Below the pieces are notes generated by a model. That model searched no databases. It was not told where the DNA came from and saw nothing but the letters and a program-made list of their open reading frames with translations. Source: Spinactinospora alkalitolerans (GTDB lineage: Bacteria > Actinomycetota > Actinomycetes > Streptosporangiales > Streptosporangiaceae). From it: a DNA stretch of 64,000 bases. A program made the translations under genes and the position numbers. Below, one piece after another: positions 25,852 to 34,549 of this stretch (within the stretch, counting starts at the first letter, position 1; every line of letters starts with the position of its first letter). Location: the NCBI RefSeq assembly GCF_013408795.1, contig NZ_JACCCC010000001.1, forward strand, positions 496,001 through 560,000. The letters run 5' to 3'.

Positions 25852-27222
25852 ATGGAAGCACTGGAACTCGCGCGGTGGCAGTTCGGGCTGACAGCGGGAC
25901 TCCATTTCCTGTTCGTCAGCCTCACATTGGGCATGGCGCCGATCATCGCCTACATGCAGACCCGGCACCTCTTCACCGGCAGGGAGGTGTTCGACCGCCT
26001 CACCCGGTACTGGGGCCAGGTCTACGTCATCAACTACGCGCTGGGCGTGATCACCGGCATCGTCATGGAGTTCCAGTTCGGCGTGAGCTGGAGCGGCCTG
26101 GCGCACTATGCGGGCGACCTGTTCGGGGCGCCGCTCGCCCTGGAGACGATCAGCGCCTTCTTCCTCGAATCCACCTTCCTCGGGGTGTGGATCTTCGGCT
26201 GGGGAATCCTCCCCCGGTGGCTGCACCTGGCCTCGTTCTACGTCGTCACGGCCACCGCCTACCTGTCCGCCTTCTGGATCATGAGCGCCAACGGGTTCAT
26301 GCAGAACCCCGTCGGCTTCCGGCCCCGGGAGGACGGCACGCTCGAACTCACCGACTTCGCGGCGGTGCTGGCCAACGAGGGAGCGCTCCCGGCGCTGGGG
26401 CACGTGTCGGCGGCCTCGCTCGGGGTCGGCGGCTTCTTCGTCGCCGGGGCGTCGGCCTGGCACTTCCTCCGCGGCACCGCCGAGCGTGAGCTCTTCCGTC
26501 GCTCATTGCGCACCGGCGTGGTGGTCGGCTGGCTGGGGGTGTGGGTGGCGGTGGTCTCCGGCTTTCCCCAACTCGCGTTCACCCAGGGGCAGCCGGGCAA
26601 GTCGGCCGCGCTGGGCGGCGACGGCGACGCGCTCGCCCGACTGCAGGCGGAGCTCACCGAGCAGGTCGGATACGCGGTATCGGTCCCGCCGGTGTGGCTG
26701 TCGGCCCCATTCCTGGTGATGCAGTCGATCGGCTACCTGATGTGGGTGATCGGGACCATCGCCATCGTCCTCTTCTACCGAGGGTGGCTGGAGCGGAACA
26801 GGACCATGCTGTACACCCTGCTCTTCGTCGTTCCGCTGCCCTACGTCGCCGTCTTCTGCGGTTGGATCATCCGGGAGATGGGCCGCCAGCCCTGGCTCAT
26901 CCACGGTGAGGTGACCGTCAACCAAGGGGTGACCGACGCGAGCACCGGCTCCATGCTCTTCTCGCTGATCGCATTCGTCACCGTGTTCGGGGTCCTCGCG
27001 GTCGTCGACGTGGTCCTCATCTGGGGCGCGGTGCGCCGGGGCCCGGACCGCGCCTTCCTCGGCGAGAACGAGGCCGGGGAGCGCATCGCCGCGGGCGCCG
27101 TTGGCGATACGGGTGACCGAGACGTCGTCATCCCGCTGAGCGATGCGGTGCCGAGCGAGCAGCGCGCCTCGCACTCCGGTACCGAGCCCGGCCTCCGGAG
27201 CCAGTCGGCAGGGAAGGAATGA
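25852..27222 (+). CDS. cydA: Cytochrome bd ubiquinol/menaquinol oxidase subunit I
   Basis: This 456-residue membrane protein contains the heme-ligand region GLTAGLHFLFVSLTLG (the His19 equivalent), a long quinol-binding loop and the invariant IREMGRQPW motif near residue 335. It oxidises quinol and reduces O2 to water without proton pumping, tolerating inhibitors of the bc1-aa3 branch. I start it at ATG 25852 because GAGGGAGGACGG precedes it; GTG 25831 is the alternative. The C-terminal tail after the last helix is polar. It overlaps cydB by 4 bp. It sits inside the polyketide cluster, and the promoter carries the ArsR-type operator. Confidence 0.95.
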   Translation: MEALELARWQFGLTAGLHFLFVSLTLGMAPIIAYMQTRHLFTGREVFDRLTRYWGQVYVINYALGVITGIVMEFQFGVSWSGLAHYAGDLFGAPLALETISAFFLESTFLGVWIFGWGILPRWLHLASFYVVTATAYLSAFWIMSANGFMQNPVGFRPREDGTLELTDFAAVLANEGALPALGHVSAASLGVGGFFVAGASAWHFLRGTAERELFRRSLRTGVVVGWLGVWVAVVSGFPQLAFTQGQPGKSAALGGDGDALARLQAELTEQVGYAVSVPPVWLSAPFLVMQSIGYLMWVIGTIAIVLFYRGWLERNRTMLYTLLFVVPLPYVAVFCGWIIREMGRQPWLIHGEVTVNQGVTDASTGSMLFSLIAFVTVFGVLAVVDVVLIWGAVRRGPDRAFLGENEAGERIAAGAVGDTGDRDVVIPLSDAVPSEQRASHSGTEPGLRSQSAGKE

Positions 27223-28175
27223 GCATGGACGTCATCTGGCTGAGCGTGCTGGGGCTGGTCCTTTGCGGCTGGTTCGTGCTGGACGGGTTCGCGGTGGGCC
27301 TGGGCGTGCTCCATGCCTGGATCGGCCGCGATGACCGCGAGCGCCGGACCCTCCTGGCGGGCGTGGGACCGTTCTTCCTCGGCGGGGAGGTGTGGCTGGT
27401 GGTCGCCGCGGGCGTGCTGATCGCCGCCTTCCCCGCCCTCGAAGTGGAGGTCTTCACCGCGTTCCGGCCGCTGATCGTGCTGCTTCTGATCGCCTGGGCC
27501 GTCCGCAGCGCATCATGGTGGATGCGCAGCCGCAGGGAGGACGAGGGGTGGCGGCGCGGCTGGGACGCCGGAATCACCGCCGGCAGCATCGGGTTCGCGG
27601 CGACCTGGGGGATGCTGCTGGCCAACCTCGCCCGCGGCGTCCCCTCCGAGACGCCTTCGGTGCTCGCGCTCTTCGACCCGCTCGCATCGCTGGGAGCGGT
27701 CACCGTCGTGCTGCTGCTCGCCGTGCACGGCGCGACGTTCGCGTCGATCCGCGTGCGCGGGGAGACGGCCGAGCGCGCCCGGACCGCCGCACGCGTGATG
27801 GCGCCGCTCGCCTTCCTCGCGTTCGCCGGGACCGCGATGTGGGTCGTCTACGCCGAGGGAGTGGCGGCGGAGGGGGGCGCGGCCGCGATCGTCCTGTGCG
27901 CTGTCGGGGCGGTCGCCGTCGGCGCCGTGTGGCCGCTGCACCGGATGCGGACGCCGGCCGCGTTCGCGGCCAGCGCGGTGGCCGCCGCGGCCCTCCCGCT
28001 GTCGGTCGGCGTGGCCCACAGCGGCGCGCTGCTGGGGCACGCGGCGTCGGTGGACGTGCTCACGCGATTGGCACCCATGGTCCTCCCGGTCCTGTTCCTG
28101 GCGCTGTCGACCCAGGTCTTCGTGTGGTGGATCTTCCGGCGGCGCGTCGGACCGGGCACGGTCCGCTTCTTCTGA
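27219..28175 (+). CDS. cydB: Cytochrome bd oxidase subunit II
   Basis: This 318-residue integral membrane protein begins MDVIWLSVLGLVLCGWFVLDGFAVG; the LDGFxxG segment in TM1 is the CydB signature. About eight helices follow. Its ATG at 27219 overlaps the cydA stop (ATGA); a second ATG at 27225 is also usable. It forms the structural partner of CydA. No cydC/cydD assembly transporter follows; these would have to come from elsewhere in the genome. Confidence 0.93.
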   Translation: MSMDVIWLSVLGLVLCGWFVLDGFAVGLGVLHAWIGRDDRERRTLLAGVGPFFLGGEVWLVVAAGVLIAAFPALEVEVFTAFRPLIVLLLIAWAVRSASWWMRSRREDEGWRRGWDAGITAGSIGFAATWGMLLANLARGVPSETPSVLALFDPLASLGAVTVVLLLAVHGATFASIRVRGETAERARTAARVMAPLAFLAFAGTAMWVVYAEGVAAEGGAAAIVLCAVGAVAVGAVWPLHRMRTPAAFAASAVAAAALPLSVGVAHSGALLGHAASVDVLTRLAPMVLPVLFLALSTQVFVWWIFRRRVGPGTVRFF

Positions 28176-28198
28176 CGGTGCACGAGCGCGGAGCGAAG

Positions 28199-28975
28199 GT
28201 GTCGAAGATGCTGGACCATGAGAGGGTGCCCGGTGCGCGGCGCGCCCGCCTCGTCGCTGTCCGCGGGGGCGCCCGCCTCGACCCGCTTCTGGTCGGCGAG
28301 CCTCTCGCGGCGTTGGCCGACGCGTGCGCCGTCCTGCCCGCCCCGCCGTTCGGGTACGTCCAGATGACCCCGAGGGACGGCCGGTCGGTGGTGGAGGACG
28401 GCTCCGCGCCGCTGGAGGGCTCCGGCTCGGTGTCCACGCGGGCCTGGGCGGTGCGGTGGGGCGGACGCGCCGACCGTGTCGGCCCGGTGCTCAACAACCT
28501 GCCGCCGGGGGCGGTCGACGACGCCGTCACCGAATACGCCGCGCAGGCGCGTCGCCTCGGCGACCGGCCTCTCCGGCTGGTCGTCGCGGTGCAGCGGTTC
28601 CTCGTCCCCGAGGTGACCCTGCTCTGCCGGGCCGCCCCCGGCTGCCGCTCCGTCCGGCTGCGCGGCTGCTGGGGTCTGGCGGAGGCGCTCGACGGCGCTC
28701 CGCACTTCGACGAGTGGCTGCTGGAGGGTCCGGACCTCGATCTGCGTGAGAGCCGCGTCGCGGCGAAACTCACCGCCACCGCGGCGGGGGCCGCGGGCAC
28801 CCGGAGGGTGGCGGTCCGGCCGGGCTATCGGGTGCGCAACGTCCTGCACCTCCCCGCGGTGCGGGCGATCGCCGGTCAGGCCAGGGTGATCGCGAAGTCC
28901 CTGCGCCGACCGGTCGAGGTCGAGGTCGGAGTGCGCGCCGACGGGAACTGGCTCCTGGCCTGCTCGCCGGAGTGA
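28199..28975 (+). CDS. Protein with a degenerate PEP-synthase-like ATP-grasp domain
   Basis: About 258 residues starting at GTG 28199 behind GGAG (GTG 28178 and ATG 28208 are alternatives). The order of motifs follows the N-terminal ATP-binding domain of PEP synthase/PPDK. LRLVVAVQRFLVPEVTLLCR aligns with the usual VVVQRMV strand, RGCWGLAEALDG with the ASWGLGEAVV loop, then RVAAKL, and near the end VEVEVGVRADGNWLLACSP aligns with the IEWA-DG-LYILQARP strand. The swivelling His and PEP domains are absent and several catalytic positions look altered, so a nucleotide-binding or vestigial protein is likely. It follows cydB by 23 bp and may be in that operon. The assignment is by motif recall only. 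Confidence 0.55.
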   Translation: MSKMLDHERVPGARRARLVAVRGGARLDPLLVGEPLAALADACAVLPAPPFGYVQMTPRDGRSVVEDGSAPLEGSGSVSTRAWAVRWGGRADRVGPVLNNLPPGAVDDAVTEYAAQARRLGDRPLRLVVAVQRFLVPEVTLLCRAAPGCRSVRLRGCWGLAEALDGAPHFDEWLLEGPDLDLRESRVAAKLTATAAGAAGTRRVAVRPGYRVRNVLHLPAVRAIAGQARVIAKSLRRPVEVEVGVRADGNWLLACSPE

Positions 28976-29006
28976 CGGCGGCGGCCCACTCCGCGGCTCA
29001 GCGCGG

Positions 29007-29035
29007 GTGGAGGCCGCTTCGAGTCCGCTTCCAGA
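29007..29035 (+). promoter_or_regulatory. Candidate SARP-binding repeats before the type II PKS operon
   Basis: GTGGAGG (29007), TTCGAGT (29018) and TTCCAGA (29029) follow an exact 11-bp period and end 55 bp before the first gene of the polyketide operon. TTCGAGT also appears at the 17.4 kb site. This is the likely activator site for the core biosynthetic operon. Confidence 0.6.
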
Positions 29036-29090
29036 GGCCGTTGCCACGGTGGTGGAGACAGCAGCACATGTCTTCTCCCGGAGGTCATCC

Positions 29091-29426
29091 GTGCATCGGA
29101 CGCTCATCGTCGCCCGAACCGTCCCCGAAAACATTTCCGCGATCGCCGATGTGTTCGCCGAGTCCGACGACTCCGAGCTTCCGCACATGATCGGGGTCTC
29201 ACGCCGGACGCTCTTCTCCTTCCACGATCTCTACTTCCACCTGGTCGAAGCGGAGCACGACATCACCCCCGGTCTCTACCGGGCTCGCAGCCACCCGCTC
29301 TACCAGGACATCAACACCCGGCTCGCATCGCTGGTCTCGCCCTACGACCCCGGCTGGAAGGAGCCGAAGGACGCCATGGCCGCGCCCTTCTACTCCTGGA
29401 CCCCGGAAGGGGGGCGGGGTCGATGA
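29091..29426 (+). CDS. TcmI-family polyketide cyclase
   Basis: This 111-residue protein of the TcmI/polyketide_cyc family opens HRTLIVARTVPENISAIADVF and contains PHMIGVSRRTLFSFHDLYFHL, the conserved central strand-helix. GTG at 29091 has CGGAGG 7 bases upstream; longer in-frame starts overlap the promoter repeats. TcmI-type ferredoxin-like cyclases close the last ring of tetracenomycin-type skeletons or a late ring of pentangular ones. The order here, TcmI-like, cupin, KS-alpha, KS-beta, ACP, TcmN-like, repeats tcmI-J-K-L-M-N. It overlaps the cupin gene by 4 bp. Confidence 0.88.
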   Translation: MHRTLIVARTVPENISAIADVFAESDDSELPHMIGVSRRTLFSFHDLYFHLVEAEHDITPGLYRARSHPLYQDINTRLASLVSPYDPGWKEPKDAMAAPFYSWTPEGGRGR

Positions 29427-29851
29427 CGGCCGCGTCGCGCACCAGGGTCAGCGCGGCCGACGCCACCCCGAATCGCAGGCGCGGCGGCGACATACGCGTC
29501 ACGCTCAGCCCGAAGACCGTCGGGTCCACCTCCGGATTCGGCGGGGTCCTCCGGCTGGCCGCGGGCGAGTACGTGACCGAGCACTACCACCCCTACTCCG
29601 AAGAGTTCCTCCATGTCGTCCAAGGGGATCTCACGATGGAGCTGAACGGGGAGGCGGTCTCGCTCGGGCCCGGCGACTCGCTCCTGGTGCCCATCGGCGT
29701 CCGCCACCGGCTGACCAACGCCGGTGCGGGGGAGGCGCGCGCTGTCTTCCACCTGTCGCCGCTGGCCCCCAGCCCCGACCTGGGGCACGTGGACACCGAG
29801 GAGCCGACCGCGCCGGCTGAGGCGGGCCCCGAGGTCGGTGGGCCGAGATGA
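29423..29851 (+). CDS. Cupin-fold polyketide cyclase (TcmJ-like)
   Basis: This 142-residue single-domain cupin has metal-ligand motif 1 as [18 protein letters not shown] and motif 2 as [16 protein letters not shown]. TcmJ-type cupins assist first- and middle-ring closure of aromatic polyketides, usually working with a TcmN-type aromatase/cyclase and a KS pair. It has 4-bp overlaps on both sides (TcmI-like and KS-alpha), so production is stoichiometrically tied to the minimal PKS. The C-terminal 25 residues after the barrel are Pro/Ala/Glu-rich and probably disordered. Confidence 0.88.
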   Translation: MTAASRTRVSAADATPNRRRGGDIRVTLSPKTVGSTSGFGGVLRLAAGEYVTEHYHPYSEEFLHVVQGDLTMELNGEAVSLGPGDSLLVPIGVRHRLTNAGAGEARAVFHLSPLAPSPDLGHVDTEEPTAPAEAGPEVGGPR

Positions 29852-31107
29852 CCAGGACCGCCGTAGTCACCGGGATCGGCGTGGTGGCCCCCGGGGGGAT
29901 CGGGCGGGAGGCGTTCTGGGAGTGCCTGGCGGAGGGCCGTACCGCGACCCGGACCATCACCCTCTTCGATCCGGCGGAGTTCCGCTCCAGGATCGCGGCG
30001 GAGGCCGACTTCGATCCGCATGCGGCCGGGCTCACGCATCAGGAGATCCGGCGCATGGACCGGGCCTCGCAGTTCGCGGTGGTGAGCGCCCGTGAGGCGG
30101 TTGCGGACAGCGGGCTGGACACCGGGGAGACCGCCGCCGAGCGGATCGGCGTGGCGATCGGCAGCGCGGTCGGCTGCACCATGAGCCTGGAAGAGGAGTA
30201 CCGGGTTCTCTCGGACAGCGGCCGGCTCCGGCTGCTCGATCACGCCTACGGCACACCGCACCTGTACGGCCACATGGTGCCCAGCACCATCGCCGTGGAG
30301 GTCGCCCGCGACGTCGGGGCCGAAGGAGAGGTCTCCCTGGTCTCCACGGGGTGCACGTCGGGCCTTGACGCCGTGGCCCGCGGCGCGCAGATGATCACCG
30401 GCGGCACGGCCGACATCGCCGTGGCGGGGGCCACCGACGCCCCGCTCTCGCCGATCACCTCGGCCTGCTTCGACGCGATCAAGGCGACCTCGCCCAACAA
30501 TGGCGACCCCGAGCACGCATCGCGGCCGTTCGACGCCGACCGCGACGGATTCGTCCTGGGCGAGGGGGCCGCGGTGCTGGTCCTGGAGGAGCGCGAAGCG
30601 GCCCTGCGCCGCGGCGCGCGGATCTACGCCGAGATCGCCGGTTTCGCCAACCGCAGCAACGCCTTCCACATGACGGGGCTGAAGCCCGACGGGCGGGAGA
30701 TGGCGGAGGCGATCCGCGTCGCGCTGGGGCGCGCGCGCATGGCGCCCGACGACGTGGACTACATCAACGCGCACGGTTCCGGGACCAAGCAGAACGACAG
30801 GCACGAGACCGCGGCGTTCAAACGCGCCCTCGGCGATCGCGCCTACCGGGTGCCGGTCAGTTCCATCAAATCCATGGTCGGGCACTCGCTCGGCGCCATC
30901 GGCTCGATCGAGGTGGCCGCCTGCGCCCTCGCGCTCGAACGCCAGGTCGCCCCGCCGACAGCGAACCTGTACACCGCCGACCCGGAGTGCGACCTGGACT
31001 ACGTCCCGCGCACGGCGCGCGAGCACGGCATGGACGCCGTGCTCAGCGTCGGCAGCGGATTCGGAGGCTTCCAGAGCGCGATGCTCCTGCGCCGGTCGGC
31101 GGCCTGA
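29848..31107 (+). CDS. Type II PKS ketosynthase alpha subunit
   Basis: This 419-residue ketosynthase carries the complete Cys-His-His set: Cys169 in [12 protein letters not shown], His309 in [12 protein letters not shown] and His346 in [12 protein letters not shown]. It catalyses decarboxylative condensation of malonyl-ACP into the poly-beta-keto chain, together with the KS-beta partner 14 bp downstream and the ACP. The ATG at 29848 overlaps the cupin stop. Its context with cupin, TcmI-, TcmN- and ABM-type enzymes points to a tetracenomycin- or pentangular-type product rather than an anthracycline or angucycline, which would carry different cyclases. Confidence 0.97.
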   Translation: MTRTAVVTGIGVVAPGGIGREAFWECLAEGRTATRTITLFDPAEFRSRIAAEADFDPHAAGLTHQEIRRMDRASQFAVVSAREAVADSGLDTGETAAERIGVAIGSAVGCTMSLEEEYRVLSDSGRLRLLDHAYGTPHLYGHMVPSTIAVEVARDVGAEGEVSLVSTGCTSGLDAVARGAQMITGGTADIAVAGATDAPLSPITSACFDAIKATSPNNGDPEHASRPFDADRDGFVLGEGAAVLVLEEREAALRRGARIYAEIAGFANRSNAFHMTGLKPDGREMAEAIRVALGRARMAPDDVDYINAHGSGTKQNDRHETAAFKRALGDRAYRVPVSSIKSMVGHSLGAIGSIEVAACALALERQVAPPTANLYTADPECDLDYVPRTAREHGMDAVLSVGSGFGGFQSAMLLRRSAA

Positions 31108-31121
31108 CGAACGGAGAGCGG

Positions 31122-32405
31122 ATGACAACGCCCACCAAGGAGACGGCGGCGGTGGTGACCGGGATCGGTGTCGTCGCGCCGACCGGTGTGGGGACCGAGG
31201 AGCATTGGCGATCGGTCCTCGCCGGGAAGTCCGGCATCGGGCGCATCACCCGGTTCGACCCCTCCCCTTACCCCGTGCGCCTGGCCGGCGAGGTCCCCGG
31301 CTTCACCGGCAAGGGGCGCATCCCCAACCGGCTGCTGCCGCAGACCGACCGGTGGACGCACATGGCGCTGGCCGCCGCGGACGAGGCGCTCGAAGACGCC
31401 TGCATCGACCTGGGCCGCCTGCCCGAGTACGAGATCGCGGTGGTCACCTCCAGCTCCTCGGGCGGTACGGAGTTCGGCCAGCAGGAGATGGAGCGGCTCT
31501 ACCGCAACGACCCGTCCTGGGTCAGCGCCTACCAGTCCATCGCCTGGTTCTACGCGGCGACCACCGGCCAGATCTCGATCAAGAACGGCGCGCGGGGCCC
31601 TTGCGGGGTCGTGTGTACCGAGCAGGCGGGCGGGCTCGACGCCGCCGCACAGGCGCGCGGGCTGCTGGAGACCGGGTCGCGGGTGGTGCTCACGGGCGGC
31701 ACCGACGCATCCCTGTGCCCCTACGGCGTGGTGGCGCAGATGTCCACGGGGATGCTGTCGACGGCGGAGGACCAGGGTCGGGCCTTCGTTCCCTTCGACG
31801 AGGCGGCGTGCGGCTACGTCCCCGGCGAAGGCGGCGCGATCCTCGTCGTCGAGACGGCGGCGTCGGCCGCCGAACGGGGCAGAGGCGGGGGCTACGGAAC
31901 GGTGCTGGGGCACGCGGCGGGCTTTGCCGCCGACCCCGGTGCGAGCCGCCGGGTCCTCGCCGCGGTGATCCGGCGCGCACTGCGTGATGCGGGCACGGAC
32001 CCCGGCGACGTGGACGCGGTGTTCGCCGACGCGATGGGCACCGCCGAGCAGGACCGAGCCGAGGCTCAGGCCATCACCGACGTCTTCGGCCCGGGGGGCG
32101 TCCCGGTGACCGCGCCGAAGACGCTGACCGGGCGGCTCTACGGCGGAGGCGCCCCTCTGGACATGGCCACAGCCCTGCTGAGCATGCGCGACGGGGTCCT
32201 GCCGCACACCGTCGGTCCGAGCCGGAAGGCCGCCGGGTGCGACATCGACCTGGTACTCGATCGGCCTCGGGACACCGAGTTGCGGGCCGTGCTGGTCCTG
32301 GCCCGCGGGCACGGAGGCTTCACCTCCGCGCTGGTGCTGGGACGCCCCGAGGAGGATGACGCGCCGGTGAGCCGGCGGAACCGAGATGAGGGAGAGAACA
32401 GATGA
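31122..32405 (+). CDS. Type II PKS chain length factor (KS beta)
   Basis: This 427-residue KS homologue has the active cysteine replaced by glutamine (VVCTEQAGGLDAA, Gln168), the mark of chain length factors that decarboxylate malonyl-ACP and set chain length. The ATG at 31122 follows GGAGAG. It overlaps the ACP start by 4 bp. The tail beyond about residue 405 is polar and may be flexible. The chain length it enforces could be estimated by aligning the channel-lining residues with TcmL, PdmB and ActI-ORF2; by eye I cannot say. Confidence 0.97.
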   Translation: MTTPTKETAAVVTGIGVVAPTGVGTEEHWRSVLAGKSGIGRITRFDPSPYPVRLAGEVPGFTGKGRIPNRLLPQTDRWTHMALAAADEALEDACIDLGRLPEYEIAVVTSSSSGGTEFGQQEMERLYRNDPSWVSAYQSIAWFYAATTGQISIKNGARGPCGVVCTEQAGGLDAAAQARGLLETGSRVVLTGGTDASLCPYGVVAQMSTGMLSTAEDQGRAFVPFDEAACGYVPGEGGAILVVETAASAAERGRGGGYGTVLGHAAGFAADPGASRRVLAAVIRRALRDAGTDPGDVDAVFADAMGTAEQDRAEAQAITDVFGPGGVPVTAPKTLTGRLYGGGAPLDMATALLSMRDGVLPHTVGPSRKAAGCDIDLVLDRPRDTELRAVLVLARGHGGFTSALVLGRPEEDDAPVSRRNRDEGENR

Positions 32406-32662
32406 GCGGATTCACCATCGACGATCTCAGATCGATCATGGCCACGGCGGTCGAGGTGGACGAGGACGTCGACCTGAACGGCGACATCGCCGGTACCGCA
32501 TTCGACGACCTGGGCTACGACTCGCTGGCCGTCATGGAGGTCGCGGCGCACGTGCAGCGCGCGACCGGGGTGCGGATCACCGACGAGGCCGCCGGGGACC
32601 TGCCCACCCCCGGCGACATGGTCGCCTACGTCACGAACCGACTCACCGCAGCGGAGGCATGA
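32402..32662 (+). CDS. Type II PKS acyl carrier protein
   Basis: This 86-residue acidic four-helix carrier has a phosphopantetheine attachment serine at position 41 in DDLGYDSLAVMEVAAHV. The start overlaps KS-beta (ATGA). It carries the growing poly-beta-keto chain during condensation and cyclisation. No dedicated phosphopantetheinyl transferase is present in the window, so a housekeeping enzyme must activate it. Confidence 0.95.
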   Translation: MSGFTIDDLRSIMATAVEVDEDVDLNGDIAGTAFDDLGYDSLAVMEVAAHVQRATGVRITDEAAGDLPTPGDMVAYVTNRLTAAEA

Positions 32663-32663
32663 G

Positions 32664-33125
32664 TTGTCCGGACACACAGAGAACGCGGTCGTCATCAACG
32701 CTCCCCTCGACGTGGTGTGGGAGATGACCAACGACGTCGCCCGATGGACGGATCTCTTCACCGAGTACGCGAAGGCGGAGATCCTCCAAGAGCGCGAGGG
32801 CACCGTCCGGTTCCGGCTCACCCTGCACCCTGACGAGAACGGCGACGTGTGGAGCTGGGTCTCGGAGCGCACGCCCGATCCGGGGACGCGGACGGTCCGA
32901 GCGCACAGGGTGGAGACCGGTCCGTTCAAGTACATGTCGATCTTCTGGGAGTACACCGAGGTCGAGGGCGGTGTGCGGATGCGTTGGCTGCAGGACTTCG
33001 AGATGAAGCCGCAGGCGCCGGTCGACGATGCGGGCATGGCGGAGCGGCTGAACCGCAACTCGCCCATTCAGATGCGGGCCATCAAGGAGCGGGTCGAGGC
33101 CGCCGCGGCGGCCGAGGCCTCCTGA
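32664..33125 (+). CDS. TcmN/WhiE-ORFVI-type aromatase/cyclase
   Basis: This 153-residue single SRPBCC (START-like) domain has [20 protein letters not shown] near the N-terminus, the conserved helix and pocket rim of TcmN aromatase/cyclases, and [18 protein letters not shown] further on. Monodomain members act on unreduced chains, typically folding C9-C14 or C7-C12 first rings. It starts with the rare TTG codon at 32664, one base after the ACP stop, with GGAGG inside the ACP end. Its pairing with a cupin cyclase is usual in pentangular clusters. Confidence 0.92.
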   Translation: MSGHTENAVVINAPLDVVWEMTNDVARWTDLFTEYAKAEILQEREGTVRFRLTLHPDENGDVWSWVSERTPDPGTRTVRAHRVETGPFKYMSIFWEYTEVEGGVRMRWLQDFEMKPQAPVDDAGMAERLNRNSPIQMRAIKERVEAAAAAEAS

Positions 33126-33135
33126 GGAGGGGACG

Positions 33136-33888
33136 ATGGACATGGACCTGAAAGGCAAGACAGCCCTGGTGACCGGTGGGGTGCGCGGTGTCGGCAGGGG
33201 GATCGTCCTCACTCTGGCGCGCGCCGGCATGAACGTGACCACCTGCTACCGGCAGGAGTCGGAGGCCGTGGAGACCCTGCGGCGGGAGCTGAAGGAGACC
33301 GGTGGCCGGCACCACGTCGTCCGGGCCGACCTCTCCGACCCCGGGGAGGTGGAGTCCCTGCTGGACCGCTGCGCCGAGCACGCCGGCTCGCTGGACCTCG
33401 TCGTCAACAACGCCGGGGTGATCAGCCACGTTCCCTACGCGGAACTGCCTCTGGATGAGTGGAACCGCGTCGTCGCGACCAACCTGACCGCTCCCTTCCT
33501 GGTGATCCGGCATGCGCTGCCGCTGCTCGGCGAAGGCGCGTCGGTGGTGAACATCGGTTCCAAGGCGGCCGAGGTGGGGATCCCCATGCGGGCCCACTAC
33601 ACGGCGACGAAGTCCGCGCTGGTGGGGTTGACCCGATCGCTCGCCAAGGAGCTGGGGCCCAAGGGCATACGGGTCAACGTGCTGGCCCTCGGCGTCATCG
33701 AGACCGAGGCCATGGAGGCGATGCCCGAGGAGCAGCGCAGCGCGATGCGGGAGCGCTACGAGGCGAAGACCGCCCTGGGACGTCTGGGAACGCCGGAGGA
33801 GGTGGGATCGGCCGTGCTGTTCCTCGCGGGACCGGCCTCCCGCTACGTCACCGGGGCCACCGTGCACGTCGACGGGGGGATCACCTGA
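33136..33888 (+). CDS. SDR-family polyketide ketoreductase
   Basis: This 250-residue classical SDR has the cofactor loop [14 protein letters not shown] motif (VVNNAGVIS), and catalytic Ser in VNIGSKAA with Tyr and Lys in HYTATKSA. The tail ends in HVDGGIT. It lies in the core operon between the aromatase and the ABM oxygenases, as PdmG-like ketoreductases do in pentangular clusters, where they reduce a late keto or quinone group. A C9 ketoreductase of the ActIII type would normally travel with a didomain aromatase, which is absent. The ATG at 33136 has GAGGAGG; a second ATG two codons later is possible. Confidence 0.92.
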   Translation: MDMDLKGKTALVTGGVRGVGRGIVLTLARAGMNVTTCYRQESEAVETLRRELKETGGRHHVVRADLSDPGEVESLLDRCAEHAGSLDLVVNNAGVISHVPYAELPLDEWNRVVATNLTAPFLVIRHALPLLGEGASVVNIGSKAAEVGIPMRAHYTATKSALVGLTRSLAKELGPKGIRVNVLALGVIETEAMEAMPEEQRSAMRERYEAKTALGRLGTPEEVGSAVLFLAGPASRYVTGATVHVDGGIT

Positions 33889-34238
33889 TGTCGGCGGATG
33901 TCTTCCGGGTCATGCTCCGCATGGAGATCCACGCCGGCAAGCGGGAGGAGTTCGAGCGTACGTGGCTCGCCATCGGCGACTCCGTCACCTCGCATCCCGC
34001 GAACCTGGGGCAGTGGCTGTCGCGGGACGCCGAGGACCCCGGTGTCTACTACATCGTCAGTGACTGGGAGTCCGAGGCGCGGTTCCGGGAGTTCGAGACC
34101 AGCGAGCGCCACCTGAGGCACAGGGAGAAGCTCCACCCTTACCGCAGCGCAGGGGCGATGACCGTCATGCACGTCGTCTCCCACCTGCCCGGGACCGGTG
34201 CCGCCCGCACCCATGAGGAGTGGGAGGCGGTCCGGTGA
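33888..34238 (+). CDS. Antibiotic biosynthesis monooxygenase (ABM) domain protein
   Basis: This 116-residue ferredoxin-like cofactor-free oxygenase has FRVMLRMEIHAGKREEFERTW as first strand and helix, WLSRDAEDPGVYYIVSDWES in the middle and ending SERHLRHREKL. ABM enzymes (ActVA-ORF6, TcmH, PdmH-like) convert anthrones or naphthacenones to quinones with O2. Its ATG shares one base with the ketoreductase stop (TGATG). It overlaps the second ABM gene by 4 bp (GTGA), and the two may form a heteromeric pair. Confidence 0.85.
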   Translation: MSADVFRVMLRMEIHAGKREEFERTWLAIGDSVTSHPANLGQWLSRDAEDPGVYYIVSDWESEARFREFETSERHLRHREKLHPYRSAGAMTVMHVVSHLPGTGAARTHEEWEAVR

Positions 34239-34549
34239 GCGAGGTGCGCGTCCTCGTCTACCACCAGGCAGGCGACGCGGCCGGTGTCGAGGCCGCCTAC
34301 CACCGGGTCAGCGCGCGGATGCGCGGTGTCCCCGGGCTCCTCGGCAACGAGCTGCTGCGCTCGGTGACGGACGCGACGGGGTTCGTCGTCCTCAGCAGGT
34401 GGTCGGGGATCGAGGCGTTCCAGGCGTGGGAGGCCGGGGCCGCGCACCGAGCTGACACGACCCCGCTGCGCCCTTACCGCGACACCCGGATGGAGGCCCC
34501 CTTCGCCCTGTACGAGGTGGCGGCCTCCTATCCGGAGACCGGCCCGTGA
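34235..34549 (+). CDS. ABM-type small monooxygenase
   Basis: This 104-residue protein starts at GTG 34235 behind GGGAGG. The strand [34 protein letters not shown] and [19 protein letters not shown] give the ABM ferredoxin-like pattern. It resembles the third ABM protein at 44.8 kb (both have a VLV-H-xGD start and a W-x-x-x-EAF core), more than its neighbour. It is translationally coupled to the preceding ABM gene. It probably oxidises a polycyclic intermediate, or helps cyclisation as some ABM proteins do. Confidence 0.8.
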   Translation: MSEVRVLVYHQAGDAAGVEAAYHRVSARMRGVPGLLGNELLRSVTDATGFVVLSRWSGIEAFQAWEAGAAHRADTTPLRPYRDTRMEAPFALYEVAASYPETGP

